Shown here: positions 5,575-12,750 of the stretch, in pieces
Numbering within the stretch: the stretch's first letter is position 1
How the letters are laid out: each line of letters starts with the position of its first letter
Assembly (NCBI GenBank): GCA_028280025.1
Contig: JANQMO010000008.1
Location: 1-17,197 of the forward strand
Source: Chlorobium sp.
Lineage (GTDB): Bacteria > Bacteroidota > Chlorobiia > Chlorobiales > Chlorobiaceae
Length of the DNA stretch: 17,197 nucleotides
Direction: 5' to 3'
Made by a program: the position numbers and the translations under genes
Notes under the pieces: generated by a model
Seen by the model: the letters and a program-made list of their open reading frames with translations, nothing else
What the model was told of the DNA's origin: nothing
Databases searched by the model: none

Positions 5575-6855
5575 TCACCCGTTAAGACCGCTAACCGAGT
5601 CGAGGATCCTCCGGGCGAATTTTGCTGACGCGCCAAGGCGGCTCTGAACATACCGGCCCGCGATCATGCCCTGTTCATGGCGTGCGTCGGGATTGTGCAG
5701 CAGTTTACGGAGGACATCGATGAGCGATGCTTTGTCGCGTATGACCGTTGCCCCGCCAATGGTTGCGAGTTCTTCCGCTTCCGGGGAGTTGTGGTGGCGG
5801 GGACCGAACATCACGGGAATGCCGTAGACGGCGGGCTCGAGGGTGTTATGGACGTTGACCCCGAAGCCCCCGCCGACATAGGCGAAGGCGGCGATGGAGT
5901 ACAGTTCTGCAAGCAGGCCGATCCGGTCGATGACGAGAATCCTGTCGGCAGTAAAATCAGCCGGCAGCGCCGATAGTCTCGCATGTGGTAATCCTGCCGA
6001 GTCAAGCTCGTTTTCAATGCGCAGAATATTGGCGGTGGAAACGTCATGCGGGGCGAGGATCATGCTGAGCGCGCCGTCGAGCGAAAGATATGCCGGAAGC
6101 AGCAGGGTTTCGTCCTTTTCCCAGGTGCTGCCGCCGACCAGAACGGTTCTGTCGGTGTAGAAGCCGGCAAGGCTGTCGATCTTGCCGGTATCGGTGCTTC
6201 TCAGTTTTACCTGGTCGAATCTCGGGTCGCCGGCCTTGACTGCGTCTTTTCTGCCGAAAACATCGGCAAAGTGTGTACGGTCGCTGTCGGAGACAGTGAA
6301 AATGGTATCGAAAAGAGAGAAGACGTAGCTGTAGAATTCTTTGACAAATGGTCTGCTGTAGTGATTCTGTTTTCGCAGAACGGCCGCGGCCAGAATAAGC
6401 ACAGCTCCGTGTTGTTTTGCCGCGTAGAGATGGTTCGGCCAGAAATCGTAACGCATGACCACGACGACATGCGGTTTGATCAGGGAAACGGTCATCCTGG
6501 CATTTTGGGGGGAGTCGACCGGATGGTAAAATACGGCCGCAGCATCCTTGTAGTTCCGGTAGACGCTGTAGCCGGAATCCGAGAGAAAAGAGAGGAAAAA
6601 GAGTGCGTCAGGACGTGCTTTTCTTATCTCGGCAAGAATCGGTCTCGCCTGCTCGAATTCTCCTGCTGAAGCGGCGTGTACCCAGATGCGCGGTCTGTTT
6701 TCAGGCAGTGATCCCGTTTTGTTTTCAAGATCGGCAAACAGATGTTTTCTGGCGCTGAAAAACATCCGCAGTTTCGGAAAAGCAGGGCTGATGAGTTTCA
6801 GGGAAGCATGTAAAAACGCTACAATAACTGTATAGAGTGTCCGGTATGACGCCAT
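5575..6855 (-). CDS. waaA: Lipid A Kdo transferase WaaA (KdtA)
   Basis: This is a 426-residue glycosyltransferase of the WaaA family, which moves Kdo from CMP-Kdo onto lipid IVA at the inner face of the inner membrane. A hydrophobic N-terminal segment (about 5-25) anchors it. WVHAASAGEFEQARP (58-72) holds the conserved glutamate E66, the expected catalytic base. GDPRFDQV is the GNTRFDR-type linker motif. The C-terminal nucleotide-binding domain shows GGSTWEKDE, APHDVS, YVGGGFG and EPAVYGIPVMFGPRHHNSPEA. All are in family order and the length is normal. ATG 6855 has AGGA about 12 bases upstream, rather far; an out-of-frame ATG lies between. It leads the run waaA - DUF4293-like - pdxA and is divergent from deaD. 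Whether it adds one or more Kdo units cannot be read. Confidence 0.93.
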   Translation of the reverse strand: MASYRTLYTVIVAFLHASLKLISPAFPKLRMFFSARKHLFADLENKTGSLPENRPRIWVHAASAGEFEQARPILAEIRKARPDALFFLSFLSDSGYSVYRNYKDAAAVFYHPVDSPQNARMTVSLIKPHVVVVMRYDFWPNHLYAAKQHGAVLILAAAVLRKQNHYSRPFVKEFYSYVFSLFDTIFTVSDSDRTHFADVFGRKDAVKAGDPRFDQVKLRSTDTGKIDSLAGFYTDRTVLVGGSTWEKDETLLLPAYLSLDGALSMILAPHDVSTANILRIENELDSAGLPHARLSALPADFTADRILVIDRIGLLAELYSIAAFAYVGGGFGVNVHNTLEPAVYGIPVMFGPRHHNSPEAEELATIGGATVIRDKASLIDVLRKLLHNPDARHEQGMIAGRYVQSRLGASAKFARRILDSVSGLNG

Positions 6856-6930
6856 GTTTTCATTTTTTCCTAAGTATCATTAAAAAGGGGATTTTCAAAA
6901 CCTGTCGGTCTGCCTCTATCAGTCGACGCT

Positions 6931-6972
6931 CTTGCCTTCAGGAGCTGAATACCAGGTGCTCTGCGAGGCAAG
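6931..6972 (+). promoter_or_regulatory. Stem-loop in the deaD leader/upstream region
   Basis: CTTGCCT (6931-6937) pairs perfectly with AGGCAAG (6966-6972). Inside, GGAGC (6941-6945) pairs with GCTCT (6958-6962) with one G-U pair, leaving a 12-base loop. It lies about 150 bp before the deaD start in a 269-bp gene-free spacer. No T tract follows. It would be a regulatory leader element if transcription starts upstream, which I cannot establish. Confidence 0.4.
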
Positions 6973-7045
6973 GCTGGGGAAGCAATCGATCTGACTGTTG
7001 TAACTGAACATGCAGCACATCTGTTAGGCTATTGCCGGAATAAAT

Positions 7046-7090
7046 CGTACCATATGCAGTGCCGGATCGGTTCAGGAGCCGGTTGGTACG
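7046..7090 (+). promoter_or_regulatory. Second stem-loop just upstream of deaD
   Basis: CGTACC (7046-7051) pairs with GGTACG (7085-7090). Inside, CCGG at 7062-7065 can pair with the CCGG at 7079-7082. It ends 34 bases before the ATG at 7125 and just ahead of the purine-rich AGGAAAAGAAAGAG. It could affect helicase mRNA stability or translation. The evidence is base complementarity only. Confidence 0.35.
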
Positions 7091-7124
7091 TTGTAAAGAA
7101 AGGAAAAGAAAGAGACAAACAGTT

Positions 7125-8882
7125 ATGGCAGGCGATCATGCTTTCCCTGCCGGGTTCAGTGAACTCGGCCTTTCACAGAAGGTGCTTCAGGCTCTCGACA
7201 AGGTAGGATATGAAACACCGACACCAATCCAGCTTCAAACCATTCCCTTGATCATCGAGGGGCGAAGCATTCTGGGCCAGGCGCAGACAGGTACCGGCAA
7301 GACAGCCGCTTTCGCGCTGCCGCTGCTGTCTGCCATCGACCTTTCGATACCCCGGCCCCAGGTGCTTGTTCTTACTCCAACAAGGGAGCTGGCGATACAG
7401 GTTTCCGAAGCGTTTCAGCGCTATGCGTCCTGCATGGGAGATTTTCATGTGCTTCCGATTTACGGGGGCCAGGATTACACCGGTCAGCTGCGCCGCCTCA
7501 AGCGCGGAGTTCATGTCGTGGTCGGCACACCGGGAAGGATCATTGACCATATAGGCAGGAACACCCTGAATCTCAATGCGATAAGGACGCTTGTTCTCGA
7601 CGAGGCGGACGAGATGCTCCGCATGGGCTTTATCGACGATGTTGAATTGATTCTCGACAAAACTCCCTCCAACCGGCAGGTTGCGCTGTTTTCGGCAACG
7701 ATGCCTTCTGAAATCCGTCGTATTTCCAAAAAATACCTGCGTGATTTCTCCGAGATAGCAGTAAAAGCGAAAAGCTCAACGGTAGAGACGATTACCCAGC
7801 GTTTTCTTCCTGTGTCCGGCAGGCATAAACTCGACGCCCTGACCCGTATTCTCGAGAGTGAACAGTTCGACGGTCTGATTCTTTTTGTGCGTACAAAAAC
7901 CGCCTCACTGGAATTGTCTGAAAAGCTCCAGGCCAGGGGTTTTGCGGCGGCGGCGCTCAATGGCGATATGGCACAGAATCATCGGGAAAAAACAGTCGGC
8001 CGGTTCAAGGATGGAGAGTATAACATACTTGTTGCAACTGATGTGGCGGCAAGAGGATTGGATGTGAAGCGGATTACTCATGTCGTCAATTATGACATTC
8101 CGACAGACACGGAGAGTTATGTTCACCGGATCGGCAGAACCGGAAGGGCAGGCAGGAGGGGAGAGGCGATTCTTTTTGTGACTCCCCGTGAGATGTCTAT
8201 GCTGCGAACGATCGAGCATGCTGTCAGGAAAAAAATCGACAGGATGGAAATACCCTCTGCCGAGAGCATCAACGAAAGGCGCATAACCACGTTCAAGCAG
8301 GGGATCAGTAAAGCCCTGTCCACGACCGATCTTGATTTTTTCCGGGAACTGGTGGCGTCATACTGCCTCGAACACGATGTGGACGCTATCGATGTCGCTT
8401 CGGCGCTGGCGAGCCTGTATCATGGCGACAGTTCATTGCTTTATTCCGCCGCACAGCACAAGCCTGAACGACTGCATAAAACGTCTTCCGTTACCGGCGA
8501 AAAAAGGAGAAAAAAGCAACCCAGCCAGAGAGAACAGCATGACGGTGCTTCCGGATGTGAGCGGTATCGCCTTGAGGTCGGCCGGAAACATGGGGCAAAA
8601 CCGGGAAATATTGCCGGTGCGATAATCAATGAAATCGGTGTCGATGGAAATGCCGTCGGCAGAATTTCCATACACGAAGAGTATACCACGGTAGAGCTGC
8701 CGGAAGGGATGCCCAGAGATGTTTTCAGGGAGCTCAAGAAAATATGGGTTTGCGGTAAGCAGCTACAGGCTACAAGGCTGGAGACGTCATCAGCCGGGCA
8801 TGGCGCCGTGTCGGTCAGAAGCAAGAGACTGCTTCATAAAAAGCCGAAACGGTCTTTGCGCAAGAAAAAGAAATCGGTATAA
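7125..8882 (+). CDS. deaD: DEAD-box ATP-dependent RNA helicase (DeaD/CsdA type)
   Basis: This is a 585-residue helicase. In order: Q motif GFSELGLS...TPTPIQ (10-36), Walker A AQTGTGKT (53-60), PTRELA (85-90), TPGRI (135-139), DEADEM (159-164), SAT (190-192), and in the second RecA domain ATDVAARGLD (304-313) and HRIGRTGRAGR (334-344). A DbpA/CsdA-type RNA-binding domain follows at about 480-553 (GNIAGAIINEIG...IGRISIH...VELP), then a strongly basic tail rich in KR. This architecture fits CsdA/DeaD helicases that act in ribosome assembly and mRNA unwinding, especially in the cold. The frame opens at GTG 7059, but MAGDHAFPAGF at ATG 7125 fits the family and follows a purine-rich stretch. The long spacer with two hairpins suggests a regulated leader. 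Confidence 0.95.
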   Translation: MAGDHAFPAGFSELGLSQKVLQALDKVGYETPTPIQLQTIPLIIEGRSILGQAQTGTGKTAAFALPLLSAIDLSIPRPQVLVLTPTRELAIQVSEAFQRYASCMGDFHVLPIYGGQDYTGQLRRLKRGVHVVVGTPGRIIDHIGRNTLNLNAIRTLVLDEADEMLRMGFIDDVELILDKTPSNRQVALFSATMPSEIRRISKKYLRDFSEIAVKAKSSTVETITQRFLPVSGRHKLDALTRILESEQFDGLILFVRTKTASLELSEKLQARGFAAAALNGDMAQNHREKTVGRFKDGEYNILVATDVAARGLDVKRITHVVNYDIPTDTESYVHRIGRTGRAGRRGEAILFVTPREMSMLRTIEHAVRKKIDRMEIPSAESINERRITTFKQGISKALSTTDLDFFRELVASYCLEHDVDAIDVASALASLYHGDSSLLYSAAQHKPERLHKTSSVTGEKRRKKQPSQREQHDGASGCERYRLEVGRKHGAKPGNIAGAIINEIGVDGNAVGRISIHEEYTTVELPEGMPRDVFRELKKIWVCGKQLQATRLETSSAGHGAVSVRSKRLLHKKPKRSLRKKKKSV

Positions 8883-8979
8883 CCGGATCGCGGCAGTCGA
8901 GTTTTTTTGCAGGATATCGTGATTGTGCGTAAGTTTTCAGGATACACTGTACAGCTCGATTGTTATTGATGTTCCGGTT

Positions 8980-9687
8980 ATGGACGAATCACGAAAAGAT
9001 GCTCCCGATTACACCGCAAAACGATTTAGCGGTTCACAGGTCTTCGCCATCGTGCTGGGGGTGTTTTTCGTGACGGTTGCGGTAACCGTGCTCGTTGTCC
9101 GTTTTTTCTTTTTCCCCCCACTTTTTACACCGGTTGAACTCAATGATCGCGAGAAACGTGAGCTTGCGGGAAAGCTCCATACGATCGAACAAGCAAGCGG
9201 CGTGTCACTCCAGGATATGTTCGGCGGCGTCAGGGATGATGAACTTACTCCTGAAGGGTATCTCAAGCCGGAGCCCTACAGTGAGGACGACGGCAATCGC
9301 GAGATATATCTTACCGAACGGGAAATCAACGCGCTGCTTGCAAACAATACCGATCTTGCAAAAAAAGCTGCTATCGACCTTTCCCGTGACCTCTTGAGTG
9401 CCAGACTCCTTATTCCGGTGGATCCTGATTTTCCTGTTCTCGGCGGCAAGACTCTTCGTGTACGAGCCGGTCTCGAGCTTTCCTACAGGGAAGGAAGGCC
9501 GGTTGTGAAGCTGAGGGGGATAAGCTTGATGGGTGTTCCGTTGCCCAATGCCTGGCTTGGCGGGGTCAAGAACGTGGATTTTGTTGAATCGTTTGGTGAC
9601 GGGCCGGGTTTCTGGAGCGGATTTTCTGAAGGTATCGATACGATAGAAGTAAAGGAAGGCAAACTATACCTGAGGCTGAGGGAATAA
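8980..9687 (+). CDS. Single-pass membrane-anchored protein of unknown function
   Basis: From ATG 8980 the product is 235 residues: a short polar N-terminus, one membrane helix (about 21-45, VFAIVLGVFF...RFFFF), then an extracytoplasmic domain. That domain has a helical part (50-75), an acidic linker around PEPYSEDDGNRE, and a beta-rich segment: IYLTEREINALLANN, ARLLIPVDPDFPVLGGKTLRVRAGLEL and VVKLRGISLMGVPLPNAWLGG. The pattern recalls lipid- or ligand-binding beta sheets with one anchor (YpmS/DUF2140-like), but I do not recognise the family firmly. The frame is open from TTG 8923; I prefer 8980 because the earlier residues look unlike a start and no ribosome site is seen for either. It is 97 bp after deaD and 28 bp before the beta-CASP gene, so probably in one transcript with the latter. 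Confidence 0.8.
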   Translation: MDESRKDAPDYTAKRFSGSQVFAIVLGVFFVTVAVTVLVVRFFFFPPLFTPVELNDREKRELAGKLHTIEQASGVSLQDMFGGVRDDELTPEGYLKPEPYSEDDGNREIYLTEREINALLANNTDLAKKAAIDLSRDLLSARLLIPVDPDFPVLGGKTLRVRAGLELSYREGRPVVKLRGISLMGVPLPNAWLGGVKNVDFVESFGDGPGFWSGFSEGIDTIEVKEGKLYLRLRE

Positions 9688-9715
9688 TCTCCTTACAGCC
9701 CATGTCTCAATCCCT

Positions 9716-11104
9716 ATGGAAATCGAGTTTTACGGTGCCACGGGCAGAATAACCGGTTCCTGTCATATTGTCCGGGCCAATGGCTGGCAGCTGCTCCTTG
9801 ATTGCGGTCTCATACAGGGACTGCCGGAAGAAGAAGAGCATAACCGTGACGATTTTCCTTTTGATCCCGAAACGATCGATGCTGTTATTCTGAGCCATGG
9901 TCATATCGATCACTCAGGGCGCCTGCCGCTTCTTGTGAAACGGGGCTTCGAAGGTCCAATTTTCACGCATCCGGCAACCAGGGACCTGGCGCTTGTCCTT
10001 CTGCAGGATTCTGCGAGGCTGAACGAGCGGGAGATTGCGTACAAAAACCGTCATGAGAAAGGCTGGTTTGCGCCTCCGATCGAGCCGCTGTACGGCCTGG
10101 AAGATGTAAACGCAACGGTGAATCGTATGCGCCCGTTGAAATACCGCGAGACAAAGGAGATTCTGCCGGGTGTTGTCGTTCGTCTCTACGATGCAGGCCA
10201 TATTCTCGGTTCGGCAATGGTTGAACTCCGGCTTTCCGAAAACGGCAGAACGAAAACAGTTGTGTACAGCGGAGACATCGGTCAGTATGACACACCTATT
10301 CTGTATGATCCTTCGGAGATAGGCGAGGCGGATGTCATTATCATGGAAAGCACGTACGGAGACAGGCTGCATAAGGAGAAAGAGCAGACCCTGCAGGAGA
10401 TCGAGAGCATTATCTGTAATGCGTCACATGAGAAAGGCAACATCCTGATCCCTGCATTTTCCATAGGAAGAAGCCAGGAGTTGCTCTATCTCTTCGGAAA
10501 ACATTACCATGAGTGGGAGCTTGGCAAGTGGCAGATTTTTCTCGACAGCCCCATGGCGATCGAGGCCAGCAAGATTTATTGGGACTATCCCGAACTCTAT
10601 GATGTCGAGGCGACGAAGCTGAGGCAGCAGGTTCTTGAAATGCCGCCGATTCCTAATATCCGTTTTACCGGAACCTCAAACGAATCACGGGAAATAAACG
10701 AGATTGAAAACGGGGCAATAGTCATTGCCGGAAGCGGCATGTGCAACGGGGGACGAATTCTTTACCACCTCATGCGTAATATCAGCCGTCCTGAGTGCCA
10801 TGTTCTCATAACCGGTTTCCAGGCGGCCGGAACGCTTGGCAGGAAAATTGTCGAAGGGGCCGAAACCGTCATGATCAGAGGCGATGAGTATTCGGTAAAA
10901 GCGGCTGTGGATACCATAGGCGGCTTGTCCGCCCATGCGGACCAGCGTGATCTGCTTCGCTGGGTAAGCGGTTTCTTTTCCTCGCCGAAGGTCTATGTGG
11001 TTCATGGAGAACAATCGGTCAAAGAACGTTTCAGTGAGCAGCTTCAGTATGAATCCTCCCTGGAATCACATATTCCCGTTCCAGGCGAGATCGTTCAGCT
11101 TTAG
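9716..11104 (+). CDS. Metallo-beta-lactamase/beta-CASP nuclease (Ysh1/CPSF73-like)
   Basis: This is a 462-residue MBL-fold protein with a beta-CASP insert. The zinc motif HGHIDH (61-66) is complete. Further metal ligands are expected in YDAGHILGSA and YSGDIG, and in SAHADQ (motif B/C) and VVHGE near the C-terminus. IIMESTYGDRLH, LIPAFSIGRSQELLY, IAGSGMCNGGRILYHL and TGFQAAGTLGRK are the hallmarks of the CPSF73/Ysh1-like bacterial RNase group (COG1236). These are RNA endo- or exonucleases; the precise substrate in bacteria is unsettled. No KH domain is present, unlike archaeal aCPSF1. The start at ATG 9716 gives a family-typical beginning (MEIEFYGATGRITGSCH), with no Shine-Dalgarno. It may share a transcript with the membrane-anchored gene ahead; the nearby RNA helicase hints at RNA processing. 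Confidence 0.92.
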   Translation: MEIEFYGATGRITGSCHIVRANGWQLLLDCGLIQGLPEEEEHNRDDFPFDPETIDAVILSHGHIDHSGRLPLLVKRGFEGPIFTHPATRDLALVLLQDSARLNEREIAYKNRHEKGWFAPPIEPLYGLEDVNATVNRMRPLKYRETKEILPGVVVRLYDAGHILGSAMVELRLSENGRTKTVVYSGDIGQYDTPILYDPSEIGEADVIIMESTYGDRLHKEKEQTLQEIESIICNASHEKGNILIPAFSIGRSQELLYLFGKHYHEWELGKWQIFLDSPMAIEASKIYWDYPELYDVEATKLRQQVLEMPPIPNIRFTGTSNESREINEIENGAIVIAGSGMCNGGRILYHLMRNISRPECHVLITGFQAAGTLGRKIVEGAETVMIRGDEYSVKAAVDTIGGLSAHADQRDLLRWVSGFFSSPKVYVVHGEQSVKERFSEQLQYESSLESHIPVPGEIVQL

Positions 11105-11157
11105 TAGATTTCGGTTGTTGTCAGTGTTTTTCATTAATCGTAACCGGTAATAGAATC

Positions 11158-11676
11158 ATGCGTGTCTTATTTCTTTCTGTTTTTTTCTTCATGCTGTTTA
11201 TCGATGCCGCTCCGGTTCTGGCTGAATCGGCCGATACCCTTATCGACGAGGGAAAAGAGCTCTATGATCAGGAGGGATATGATAAAGCGCTCGACATTTT
11301 CAGCCGTGCCGCAAAGCAGGAGCCCGACAATGCAAAAGCGCATTACAATCGAGCCAAGGCATACTACAAACTTGAAAAGTATCCGGAGGCCCTGGAGAGC
11401 TTCAACAGGGCGATATCGCTGAAAAAGGATTACCACAAGGCACTGTACAGGAGAGGGAAGACCTTGTACAAGCTTGGCCGTTACAAGGAGGCTGTTGCCG
11501 ATTACACCAGCGCGATAGCGATCGAGGAGGATTATGCCAAGGCGTTTTACCGCAGGGGACTTGCATGGCTCGCGCTCAACGATAGCTCCCGCGCCCTGAA
11601 AGATATCCGTATGGCTGCCGGGCTTGGCAAGGGGAAAGCGATCAAGCTTCTCGATAAGATGGAAGGGAAGGAATGA
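11158..11676 (+). CDS. Secreted or periplasmic TPR protein
   Basis: The protein has 172 residues. A signal peptide is clear: MRV, a hydrophobic core to about residue 19 and APVLA-ES, with cleavage expected after A22. The rest is four tetratricopeptide repeats of 34 residues (about 25-59, 60-93, 94-127, 128-161) with the usual pattern A.Y.RA..Y..L..Y.EAL.....AI. It probably acts as a periplasmic scaffold for protein-protein contacts; the partner is unknown. There is no catalytic domain. It begins 53 bp after the beta-CASP gene on the same strand and converges with xerD, whose stop is 25 bp away. Confidence 0.88.
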   Translation: MRVLFLSVFFFMLFIDAAPVLAESADTLIDEGKELYDQEGYDKALDIFSRAAKQEPDNAKAHYNRAKAYYKLEKYPEALESFNRAISLKKDYHKALYRRGKTLYKLGRYKEAVADYTSAIAIEEDYAKAFYRRGLAWLALNDSSRALKDIRMAAGLGKGKAIKLLDKMEGKE

Positions 11677-11699
11677 AGAATAAAGAATGTGGGATGTGA

Positions 11700-11719
11700 T
11701 TTCACCCCCTCGGGTGAAA
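11700..11719. terminator. Perfect 8-bp hairpin between convergent TPR gene and xerD
   Basis: TTTCACCC (11700-11707) and GGGTGAAA (11712-11719) form an 8-bp stem with a 4-base loop. It covers the last codons and the stop codon (11704-11702) of xerD. A T-rich tail is missing on both sides, so it may protect mRNA ends or act as a weak two-way terminator. Confidence 0.4.
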
Positions 11720-12616
11720 CGTCTTGTGTACTTCCTTGATGAAGGAGCGGTCGATATGGGTGTAGATCTGTGTTGAGATGATGGAGCTGTGGCCGAGCAT
11801 TTCCTGGACAGCCCTGAGATCGGCCCCGCCTTCGAGGAGATGTGTCGCGAAGGTGTGTCGAAGGGTGTGAGGGCTTATTTTTTTTGTTATGCCGGCTGAA
11901 ACACTGTAGTGCCTGACGATGGTGTAAGCGCCCATTCTGGAGAGTTTTCCCCCTCTTGCGTTGAGGAATAGATAATCCCCCGAATCTTTTTTTGACAGGC
12001 TGAGCCGCAGTTCCTGCCGGTATCGCTGTATCCATTCTGCAGCAGTTCTTCCAAGAGGCACGAGCCGTTCTTTCGAACCTTTTCCGAAAATGCGCGCAAA
12101 TCCCGCGTCAAGAAAACAGTTGCTTTGCTGAAGGTTGATCATCTCGCTTACCCGCACACCGGTAGCGTAGAGGAACTCGAGCAATGCCTTGTCGCGAAGG
12201 CGGAATTTTCCGGGAGGGTCCTCCTGCATCGGTGCGTCAAGCAGCCTGAAAACCTCATCAACGGTCAGGACTGCCGGCAGGCTGAGGGACGGTTTCGACT
12301 GGTGAAGGTTTTCGGCCGCGTTGGTTGCAAGAATCTGTTCGCGAACGAGGAACTTGTGAAACGAGCGAATGGCCGAAATGTTTCTTGCTACAGATCGCTC
12401 GCCAAGTCCTGCGTCATGCAGTTCAACGATATAAACCTGTATGTCTGACAGCACGATATTCTCGATCCTTTTGTCTGTGTCCTGGAGGTATACAAGGTAG
12501 CGCGAAAGGTCGTTCCGGTAGGAATCCCGGGTGTTGCGGGAGAAATTCCTTTCAAGCGTCAGGTAGTTGATGAAGCTTTCGAGATGAGCGCTATATGGTT
12601 CATTCAGAACTCGCAT
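11702..12616 (-). CDS. xerD: Site-specific tyrosine recombinase XerD/XerC
   Basis: This is a 304-residue tyrosine recombinase of standard Xer length. The N-terminal SAM-like DNA-binding domain spans about 8-95 (FINYLTLERNFSRNTRDSYRNDL) and the catalytic domain about 115-300. All active-site residues are present: R155 (ATGVRVSE), K179 (GKGSKERLVP), H250 and R253 (HTLRHTFATH), H276 (LGHSS) and nucleophile Y285 (IYTH). It would resolve chromosome dimers at dif with a partner Xer protein and FtsK. Mobile elements often use XerCD, but this gene sits in a core context behind rsmB. It is XerD-like by wording (HLLEGGADLRAVQEMLGHSSI), but XerC cannot be excluded. ATG 12616 is chosen over a TTG six bases earlier; no Shine-Dalgarno is seen. 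No integron-integrase-specific extra helix is visible, so this is not IntI. Confidence 0.92.
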   Translation of the reverse strand: MRVLNEPYSAHLESFINYLTLERNFSRNTRDSYRNDLSRYLVYLQDTDKRIENIVLSDIQVYIVELHDAGLGERSVARNISAIRSFHKFLVREQILATNAAENLHQSKPSLSLPAVLTVDEVFRLLDAPMQEDPPGKFRLRDKALLEFLYATGVRVSEMINLQQSNCFLDAGFARIFGKGSKERLVPLGRTAAEWIQRYRQELRLSLSKKDSGDYLFLNARGGKLSRMGAYTIVRHYSVSAGITKKISPHTLRHTFATHLLEGGADLRAVQEMLGHSSIISTQIYTHIDRSFIKEVHKTFHPRG

Positions 12617-12710
12617 TACCAATCATATGATTTTCAGCCTATGTAAAGAGGCTTTGCAAAAGGAATAGGGAGCATGCATCATTATCCCCGCAGTCACTGT
12701 ATTTTTTTTC

Positions 12711-12750
12711 AAACAGTTCAACACCTCAACAGTTCAACACTTCAACAATC
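12711..12750 (+). repeat. 8-bp tandem repeat (CAACANNN x5) after rsmB
   Basis: Units AAACAGTT, CAACACCT, CAACAGTT, CAACACTT and CAACAATC follow in register; the last overlaps the rsmB stop codon (12751-12749). It shares TCAACACCTCAACA and TCAACAGTTCAACA with the repeat before ftsE, 8.9 kb away. The remaining rsmB-xerD spacer (12617-12710) has only a 5-bp hairpin AGCCT/AGGCT and an eight-T run. Confidence 0.8.

Noticed and set aside
8895..8910. T7 run after deaD as an intrinsic terminator
   Set aside because: No stable stem precedes the T run.
11702..12616. The tyrosine recombinase as the integron integrase for the attC at 404
   Set aside because: It has ordinary Xer length and wording, lacks a visible IntI-specific insertion, and lies over 11 kb away in a core-gene context.
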